A DNA stretch of 12,045 nucleotides, from NCBI GenBank assembly GCA_017632695.1, contig JAGBQS010000186.1, positions 1-12,045 of the forward strand. The letters are read 5' to 3'. This document shows, piece after piece, positions 6,531-12,045 of this stretch (position 1 is its first letter; each line of letters begins with the position of its first letter). The position numbers and the translations under genes were made by a program. The notes beneath the pieces were generated by a model, which ran no database searches, had not been told where the DNA came from, and saw only the letters and a list, made by a program, of their open reading frames with translations. Source of the stretch: Bacteroidales bacterium (GTDB lineage Bacteria; Bacteroidota; Bacteroidia; Bacteroidales; UBA3663).

Positions 6531-8090
6531 TTAAGGATTCTGATCCTCATCATTGATTGATGGGTTGTTCTCCAATTCCTTGGTAGGAATCTGGTAGATC
6601 ATACGATAATCAGTAGCCTCGTAAACCCATGCATCAAATACGGTCTTAACATCTGTTGCATGATTGATAGAAGCCGAACGGTCGATGGTCTCACCACGAC
6701 GCTTAACATCCAGATAACGGTCACCCTCCATGAAGGTTTCGATACGCTTCTGAATCTTGATTTCGTCGTAAAGACTACGGCCTGCAGCATCTGCTGTATA
6801 GCCATCGATACGGGTCTGCATTACGGTCTCCAGCATTTCCTTAGCCTTTGCATTATTGCCAGCCAGATAGTATGCCTCAGCTGCAACAAAGTACATTTCA
6901 CCCGAACGGAAGTAAATGATGGCAGAGGTAAACGGATCTGCACTGCCCATCGAGGTGAGATAGATATCACGATACTTGTTCTGGATGAAAGTTGTCAGGT
7001 CATAAGAATCTGTACCATCAGAATAGCTCTCTTCGTAAGCATAGCTAACAGCCAAAAGGTTATAGCTATCATTATAGCCGAACCACTGCTTACGGATATC
7101 ATCATCAGAGATCTCATCATACAGCGCAGATGCAATGCCTTTACGGAAACCAACCTGTCCGCCATAACCGATCATGTAAGAATCGATGTGAGAGAACAAG
7201 GATGCATAGTAACCGGTGGTCTCGTTGTTCACATTGTAACCCCAGATAACCTCGGTCATGTCAAGTGAGTTGAAACCGCTCAGCATCTCACTCTTTGAGT
7301 TCAGGCCCTTGCTGGTAGCAGCAATTTCAGCATAAGATGCAGCCTTGGCATAGTCACCTGTGAAGAGAAGAATGTTAGCATAGATGGCAGCAGCAGAATA
7401 CTCAGAGAGAGCGCCATTGCCAGAGAAGAATCCTTCGCCCTTCAGATAAGTGTAACCCAAATCGATATCGGCCAGAATCTGGTCATAGATTTCACCGACA
7501 GGTACACGCTCCTGACGGTAAACGGTCTCAGTCTTCAAAGGTACACCAGGAGCATTCTTGTCAACACTGTAAGGATGCTGGTAGAGGTTAATCAGCCAGA
7601 AGTAGCAGTATGCGCGCAGGGTGTAAGCTTCGCCCAACATAATCTTTGCCTCATCGCTCGACGGATCCTCGCCTTCGGCAGGCTTCAACATCGTGATGAT
7701 GGTGTTACTGTTGTCGATTACATTGTACAACTGGTTCCACATGCTGTTGGTACGACGGTAAGTCTTCAGACGGTTATCCAACTGATAATCGTAGCAGAAC
7801 CAGGTCTGATCTCTTGTATAGGCGATATCCTCACAGTTCAGATCGGTTGCCAGCTTAATTGCAGGCAGACCGAAGTCATCGTGCGACATCCAATAGTCAC
7901 CGCCGCAGTAAAGATTGAAGTAAGCGCCGGTTACATAGGCCTGAACATTCGAAGGATCAAGCTGCATGGTCTTGTTAACGTCCTCCTCCGAAGAAAAACG
8001 GGTAGGATCGTTCTCGAGGAAATCATCCTGACATGCTGCAAATACCATCAGCGAGGTAAGTGCAAGACCTGTATATTTAATTGATTTCAT
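6531..8090 (-). CDS. SusD/RagB-family surface nutrient-binding lipoprotein
   Basis: SusD-like proteins are lipoproteins on the outer face of the outer membrane that cap a SusC transporter and help capture glycans or other oligomers. The 519-residue product starts with a type II signal peptide whose lipobox ends FAAC, with the lipidated Cys at 20. It is followed by Gln-Asp-Asp, an acidic start typical of Bacteroidota lipoproteins exported to the surface. LRAYCYFWLINLYQ (158-171) resembles the helical (TPR-like) scaffold of SusD. Near the end, FMEGDRYLDVKRRG resembles the family's conserved region with a WxDLKR-like motif, and the last residues IPTKELENNP match the typical IPxxELxxNP tail. The gene lies 27 bp downstream of susC on the same strand with no promoter between, so the two form one operon ending at 6477-6517. 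No ligand can be named: no sugar-processing gene is visible nearby. Confidence 0.93.
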   Translation of the reverse strand: MKSIKYTGLALTSLMVFAACQDDFLENDPTRFSSEEDVNKTMQLDPSNVQAYVTGAYFNLYCGGDYWMSHDDFGLPAIKLATDLNCEDIAYTRDQTWFCYDYQLDNRLKTYRRTNSMWNQLYNVIDNSNTIITMLKPAEGEDPSSDEAKIMLGEAYTLRAYCYFWLINLYQHPYSVDKNAPGVPLKTETVYRQERVPVGEIYDQILADIDLGYTYLKGEGFFSGNGALSEYSAAAIYANILLFTGDYAKAASYAEIAATSKGLNSKSEMLSGFNSLDMTEVIWGYNVNNETTGYYASLFSHIDSYMIGYGGQVGFRKGIASALYDEISDDDIRKQWFGYNDSYNLLAVSYAYEESYSDGTDSYDLTTFIQNKYRDIYLTSMGSADPFTSAIIYFRSGEMYFVAAEAYYLAGNNAKAKEMLETVMQTRIDGYTADAAGRSLYDEIKIQKRIETFMEGDRYLDVKRRGETIDRSASINHATDVKTVFDAWVYEATDYRMIYQIPTKELENNPSINDEDQNP

Positions 8091-8117
8091 AATATTCTTA
8101 AATTAAATAAATAATGA

Positions 8118-11100
8118 TTAGAACTGAAGAGACAAACCTACTGACATAGTACGGATTGCAGAATAGTTAGAATCAGACTGACCGGCAATGTACTGACGAG
8201 GATCCATACCCTTACGCTTCGACTTCAGAGCTACGTTGTCAGCTACGAAGTAGATACGGGCGTTCTCGCACATAATCTTGCTGAGCCACTGCTTCGGGAA
8301 GGTGTAACCTACGGTGATGTTGCGGAGGTTGAAGTAATCAGCACCTGTCAGGAAACGTGAAGAAACAGTATTGGCATTCTGGTCACCATCCAAAATAGGT
8401 ACGTTGGTGTGAGTATTCTCAGAAGTCCAAGCCTTCAGAATATCGCGGTGCCAGTTGTGACCGGCTGAGTTACCGGCGTGCATCAACTGCTGATACATCA
8501 GGTCGACTACATCGCCACCGAACTGATAGTTAGCGGCAACCGAGAAGTCGAAGTTCTTCCAACCGAACTCAGTGGTAATACCACCCTGGAAGTCAGGCAA
8601 TGCAGTACCGATATAGTACTTATCAGCCTCTGAATAATCATCAGTTGTGTTCTTGAACTCCTTGCCAGTCTCTGGATCTTCGTCGTTAAAGTACCACAAA
8701 GACTTACCGGTCTCCTCGTCTACACCAGCAAACTGATAGTAGTAGAAGTCGTAAACGCTGCGACCCTCACGGATATTGTAGTAAGAACTGTGGGTGATAC
8801 CGCTTTCACGCTTGTCGGCAGGAATATCGGTAACCTCGTTGGTATAGTGAGTACCTGTGAAGGTCCAAGACCAACGGAAGTCCTTAGGCATAGGAACGTT
8901 TACACCAACGGTGAACTCAAAGCCCTTGTTGGTCATGGTCAGGGCGTTCTTCGACAGGTAAGCAACACCCGAAGACATTGGCTGAGGAACGTTGTAGAGC
9001 ATATCCTCGGTCTTCTTGTTGAAGTACTCGAAGTCAACGTCAACCAGCTTGTCCAGGAACGAAGCCGAGAAGCCTACGTTGAAGTTGTAAGAAGTCTCCC
9101 AAGTCAGATCCTCTGCTCCGGTATAGTACTTCGAAACGGCGAAAGCACCGTCAGAGTTCGATACAGAGTACTGAGACTTGTATGCATAGTAGTTGCTGGT
9201 AGAAGTGCCGGGATAGTAGATATCATCGTTACCTACGCTACCGTAGCTGGCGCGTACGGCTGCATCATCCAACCATTCGATACCCTTCATGAAGTCCTCC
9301 TGAGTGAGACGCCAACGGGCACCTACCGACCAGAAGTTACCCCAACGGTTGTCCTTCGAGAAACGTGAAGAACCGTCACGACGCCAGGAAGCCGATACAT
9401 AGTACTTGTTATCCCAATCGTAGTTGATACGGCTCAGGTAAGACTCGATGTTGTAATCCAGGTCGTATGAGTTCATTTCCTCCATAGTGATAGCATTGCT
9501 ATACTGCGGGTTGGTCGGATCGAAGAAGTTGGTCTTCGCATTGTAGAGATAATCGTAGTGATAATCGTAAGTCTCGTGACCTACCAATACATCGAAGTGG
9601 TTCTTACCGATTTCCTTGTTGTAAGAGAGCAACTCGTTGATGGTATAGGTCTGTGAACGGTAACGATACTTGTAACCGCGACCGTTAGAACTCTGGGCAT
9701 CGCCGAAAGAAGGAGTCTGGAAACGGTCGTTCATAGAGTTGGTCATATCGTAACCCATGTTGGCAGTAAACTTGAAGCCCTTCAGGAACGAAATGTTAGC
9801 ACCGAAACGGCCGCTGAAGTTATCGCTGATAACGCGGTTCATGTTGGCATCGTCGGAAGCCACAACGTTCTGGTTCGAACCCCAGGCACGTGCACCATAG
9901 GTACCGTCACCGAAGTCGTAGATAGCAGAACCGTCGGAGTTGCGCAGACGGTTACCCTGAGCATCGTAAGCATAAACAGGATAGATAGGAGCAACCATCT
10001 GGGTAAACATAAAGGTGTTTACATAGTTGTTAAGGCTGCTGATAGCCTGTGAGTTCTGTTCGCCGCGTGCGTATGAAGCACTACCGTTCAACTTGATATA
10101 CTTGTTAACTTCGTAGTCACCGCTGGCACGCAAAGACATACGCGAGTAGTCAGAGTTCTGGATAATACCCTCATCGGACAGATAACCCAAAGAGAGGAAG
10201 TGCGAAGACTTGGCATTGCCACCCTGAACACTTACGTTGTACTCCTGACGTACACCGTTCTGAAGAGCTTCCTTCTCCCAATCGTCGTTGTAAAGGAGCT
10301 TGGCAGTAGTCAGATTACCATCGGCATCAACAATAGCGTCATTGGCGCAGTCGAACGGGTTGTAACCCAGACGGCCGTAAAGAGTAGCCGAAGCAGCAGC
10401 ACCGTCGCCACCGTTCTGGTTCTTCAAAACAGACCAGTAAGTCTTCATGTACTCGCCGGGATTCTTCATGATGTCGTACTCAGGGATACCGCGGGTGTTC
10501 AAACCTACACGGGCATCGAGAGTTACACGCGACTTCTCAGCCATGGCACCCTTCTTGGTGGTAATCACAATCACACCGTTAGCAGCACGCGAACCGTACA
10601 GAGCAGTAGAAGCAGCATCCTTCAAAACGCTCATCGACTCGATATCGGCAGGGTTGATTGAGCTGATGTTACCATCGAATGGCATACCGTCGACAACATA
10701 CAAAGGAGCAGTGCTGGCGTTGATTGAACCGATACCACGGATACGGACGGTTGCGCTCGAACCAGGCTGACCGGACTGGCTGGCAACCTGAACACCAGGA
10801 GCAGCACCTTCCAAAGCCTTCGATACGTTCGAAACCTGAAGCTTCTTAATATTGTCAGCCTTAATGGTTGCAACCGAACCGGTCAACTCTGACTTCTTGG
10901 TAGTACCATAGGCAACAACCATAACTTCGTCAAGGACTTCATTGTTCGGCGACAAGGTAACCTTCAGTGACTTGCCGTTGCCGATAGCAACTTCCTTAGC
11001 TGCCATGCCGACAAACGAAACAGTCACGTTCTTGTCAGAACCTGAAACTTTGAGGGAGAAATTACCATCAGCATCAGTGGTAGTACCGACGTTAGTACCG

Positions 11101-11237
11101 GTAATAACTACTGTGGCACCAAAGATAGGCTCTCCATCTTCACTTGAAATGACGCGACCTGTAACAGTCTTGTTCTGCGCCATCAACATCGACGCCCCAA
11201 GTGCGAGGCATGCGATGAGAGAAAAGAGTTTTCTCAT
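8118..11237 (-). CDS. SusC/RagA-family TonB-dependent outer-membrane transporter
   Basis: SusC-like proteins are 22-strand outer-membrane channels that use TonB-ExbBD energy to import oligomers captured with their SusD partner. The 1039-residue protein has a type I signal peptide (MRKLFSLIACLALGASMLMA, cleaved near 20-21). A carboxypeptidase-regulatory-like domain follows (about 24-96, VTGRVISSEDGEPIFGATV and DADGNFSL). LDEVMVVAYG (102-111) is the likely TonB box region, followed by the plug (about 112-230) with the SusC/RagA signature ALYGSRAANGVIVITTKKG (212-230). The rest is a beta barrel rich in aromatic residues and Asn/Asp, ending in Leu-Gln-Phe, the usual C-terminal aromatic residue of barrel proteins. 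There is no N-terminal STN signalling domain, so direct anti-sigma control is unlikely. Length is normal for the family. Substrate is unknown. The ATG at 11237 gives the only start with a proper signal peptide. Confidence 0.95.
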   Translation of the reverse strand: MRKLFSLIACLALGASMLMAQNKTVTGRVISSEDGEPIFGATVVITGTNVGTTTDADGNFSLKVSGSDKNVTVSFVGMAAKEVAIGNGKSLKVTLSPNNEVLDEVMVVAYGTTKKSELTGSVATIKADNIKKLQVSNVSKALEGAAPGVQVASQSGQPGSSATVRIRGIGSINASTAPLYVVDGMPFDGNISSINPADIESMSVLKDAASTALYGSRAANGVIVITTKKGAMAEKSRVTLDARVGLNTRGIPEYDIMKNPGEYMKTYWSVLKNQNGGDGAAASATLYGRLGYNPFDCANDAIVDADGNLTTAKLLYNDDWEKEALQNGVRQEYNVSVQGGNAKSSHFLSLGYLSDEGIIQNSDYSRMSLRASGDYEVNKYIKLNGSASYARGEQNSQAISSLNNYVNTFMFTQMVAPIYPVYAYDAQGNRLRNSDGSAIYDFGDGTYGARAWGSNQNVVASDDANMNRVISDNFSGRFGANISFLKGFKFTANMGYDMTNSMNDRFQTPSFGDAQSSNGRGYKYRYRSQTYTINELLSYNKEIGKNHFDVLVGHETYDYHYDYLYNAKTNFFDPTNPQYSNAITMEEMNSYDLDYNIESYLSRINYDWDNKYYVSASWRRDGSSRFSKDNRWGNFWSVGARWRLTQEDFMKGIEWLDDAAVRASYGSVGNDDIYYPGTSTSNYYAYKSQYSVSNSDGAFAVSKYYTGAEDLTWETSYNFNVGFSASFLDKLVDVDFEYFNKKTEDMLYNVPQPMSSGVAYLSKNALTMTNKGFEFTVGVNVPMPKDFRWSWTFTGTHYTNEVTDIPADKRESGITHSSYYNIREGRSVYDFYYYQFAGVDEETGKSLWYFNDEDPETGKEFKNTTDDYSEADKYYIGTALPDFQGGITTEFGWKNFDFSVAANYQFGGDVVDLMYQQLMHAGNSAGHNWHRDILKAWTSENTHTNVPILDGDQNANTVSSRFLTGADYFNLRNITVGYTFPKQWLSKIMCENARIYFVADNVALKSKRKGMDPRQYIAGQSDSNYSAIRTMSVGLSLQF

Positions 11238-11423
11238 AATTTTTACTTGTTTGTTAATAATTTTATTTAAACTCGAATAATTATATGCAAAGCTGAGTTG
11301 TTATTGATATCGGATTGTTACACCCATTGAAGGTAAAAAAGCAAATATGATTAAATATTCATATTTATAATTATTAAATACACAACTGCAAAGGTAGCCG
11401 TTTTTTTTGGCATAAGCAACAAA
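11238..11423 (-). promoter_or_regulatory. susC promoter and approximately 145-nt leader
   Basis: On the minus strand, positions 11396-11389 read TACCTTTG, an exact match to the Bacteroidales -7 element. TTTG at 11423-11420 lies 23 bases upstream, slightly longer than the usual spacing for -33. Transcription should start near 11381, leaving an AT-rich leader of about 145 nt before the susC ATG at 11237. I see no known riboswitch in it, and the region before the ATG is A/T-rich with no Shine-Dalgarno site. Confidence 0.6.
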
Positions 11424-11714
11424 ATAAGTAAAAAAATGTAAAATCTTATTGATTTTTCCTAATTTTCCCGCAAAATACTGCTCTTTTGGAAACAAAATAA
11501 AACAAAAAACGTTATTATTGCTTAAATATTTCTTATCGTCAAACTATACCTGGAAAAAGAAAAATGAACAAAAAAATGCGTTTTTTTGGACATTTAGAAA
11601 CCTAAAACGACAGTTAAACATCTATTATATATGTATAATTATGCATATCATAGAATGACTTCATTACATTATGGGGAAATGGACAAAGGTAAGGAAACAA
11701 AAAAACAATCTGGT
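11424..11714. other. AT-rich intergenic region upstream of susC
   Basis: Very AT-rich, with many A and T runs and no credible gene. Two details stand out. A near-perfect 20-bp palindrome at 11629-11648 (ATATGTATAAT, then TATGCATAT) has a single T-G wobble pair; since it is almost all A and T it may be chance. A second minus-strand TACCTTTG occurs at 11691-11684 at the edge of the repeat array, without a well-spaced TTTG. Confidence 0.45.
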
Positions 11715-12045
11715 TAGAATTGCAAAAGTCGAAACGAACTAAAAACTTTTATGGTAGCCTCAGAATTTTTCGAAACGAAGTATAAAACTTTTTAGTTGAT
11801 TTCGAAAAGTGCGAAATGTACTATAAAATTTTTTAGTTGCTTCTGAACTTTTCGGAAGCAACTATAATTCTTTATGGTTGCTTTCGCACAAAGCGAAACG
11901 TACTATAAAATTTTATGGTTGCTTTCGCGCCAGGCGAAACGAGGTAAAAATCATTTTAGTTGCCATCGACACAAATTTTGGCAGGTTCAAATCATTTTAC
12001 CTTCCGTCGACAAAACTTTTGCCAGGTTCCAACCGTTTGACCTGC
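11715..12045. repeat. Tandem array with exact 41-bp period and alternating dyads, open at the right edge
   Basis: At least eight units repeat with exactly 41 bp spacing. The 18-bp AT-rich elements start at 11738, 11779, 11820, 11861, 11902, 11943, 11984 and 12025. Examples are ACTATAAAATTTTTTAGT (11820), ACTATAAAATTTTATGGT (11902), GGTAAAAATCATTTTAGT (11943) and GGTTCAAATCATTTTACC (11984). Between them lie 23-bp elements that are often inverted repeats, such as TTTCGC with GCGAAA at 11882-11898 and 11923-11939, ATTTCG with CGAAAT at 11799-11817, and TGCCA with TGGCA at 11961-11983. Sequence differs greatly from unit to unit, but the 41-bp spacing has no insertion or deletion. The period is not a multiple of three and stop codons are frequent, so it is not a coding repeat. 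The repeat itself is certain; its nature is not. Weak traces extend one element leftward (11697-11714). Confidence 0.9.
11834..11864. repeat. Strongest hairpin in the 41-bp array
   Basis: TAGTTGCTTCTGAA (11834-11847) and TTCGGAAGCAACTA (11851-11864) form a 14-bp stem with one T-G wobble and a 3-base CTT loop. It covers one whole 23-bp element plus the ends of both neighbouring AT-rich elements. There is no T-run directly after it on either strand that would make it a simple terminator. Confidence 0.85.

Noticed and set aside
6660..7268. Plus-strand 202-residue open frame inside susD
   Set aside because: It is antisense to a well-supported susD gene and has no motif; the same holds for 7575-8084 in susD and 8790-9368 and 10200-10661 in susC.
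11301..11495. Minus-strand 64-residue open frame upstream of susC
   Set aside because: It runs through the susC promoter and its product is low-complexity (Phe, Tyr, Lys, Asn), as expected from AT-rich non-coding DNA.
11629..11648. 20-bp AT palindrome as an operator
   Set aside because: Almost all A and T within very AT-rich DNA, so chance symmetry is likely; kept only as a note in the intergenic entry.
11449..11658. Plus-strand 69-residue open frame
   Set aside because: Product is dominated by Lys, Asn, Phe and Ile from A/T runs, has no recognisable promoter or family match, and lies in AT-rich intergenic DNA.
11715..12045. CRISPR array
   Set aside because: There is no conserved repeat alternating with unique spacers: every part of the 41-bp unit drifts, both halves are related between units, and no cas gene is visible.
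11715..12045. Integron attC array or coding repeat protein
   Set aside because: Units contain no cassette genes and no attC core sites, and a 41-bp period shifts the reading frame at each unit with frequent stops.

Overview
The window looks like chromosomal DNA of a Bacteroidota member, order Bacteroidales. The evidence is a SusC/SusD outer-membrane pair, a lipoprotein with an acidic Cys-Gln-Asp-Asp start, and promoter cores of the Bacteroidales type (TAnnTTTG, usually TACCTTTG) upstream of four of the transcription units. Upstream regions are AT-rich and lack clear Shine-Dalgarno sites. Genus cannot be fixed by eye; a Prevotella- or Bacteroides-like organism fits.

Layout: positions 1-203 are a short regulatory region with a leftward promoter (its gene is off the window) and the rightward lepA promoter. 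On the + strand follow lepA (elongation factor 4, 204-2006) and, 46 bp later, an NhaD/CitM-type sodium:proton antiporter (2053-3348). Next come an ATP-dependent medium-chain-type acyl-CoA synthetase with its own promoter and terminator (3615-5330), and an AqpZ-like aquaporin (5522-6193). Two terminators facing each other, with about 190 bp between them that includes a 10-bp hairpin, separate these from a minus-strand operon. That operon is susC (8118-11237) followed by susD (6531-8090), an outer-membrane nutrient import pair of unknown substrate, with an approximately 145-nt leader and a Bacteroidales promoter.

The first four genes are cytoplasmic or inner-membrane housekeeping functions: translation fidelity, Na+/pH homeostasis, carboxylic acid activation and water flux. 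They show no obvious shared pathway. The susCD pair stands alone in the visible region: no glycoside hydrolase, sensor or sigma factor gene is seen beside it.

The least ordinary part is 11715-12045, running off the right edge. It is a non-coding tandem array with an exact 41-bp period (at least eight units) in which the sequence has drifted strongly while spacing and dyad symmetry persist. Each unit is an 18-bp AT-rich dyad plus a 23-bp dyad, so a potential hairpin centre falls about every 20.5 bp. I do not recognise it with certainty; a minisatellite inside a MITE-like element or a structured DNA/RNA array are the main readings.
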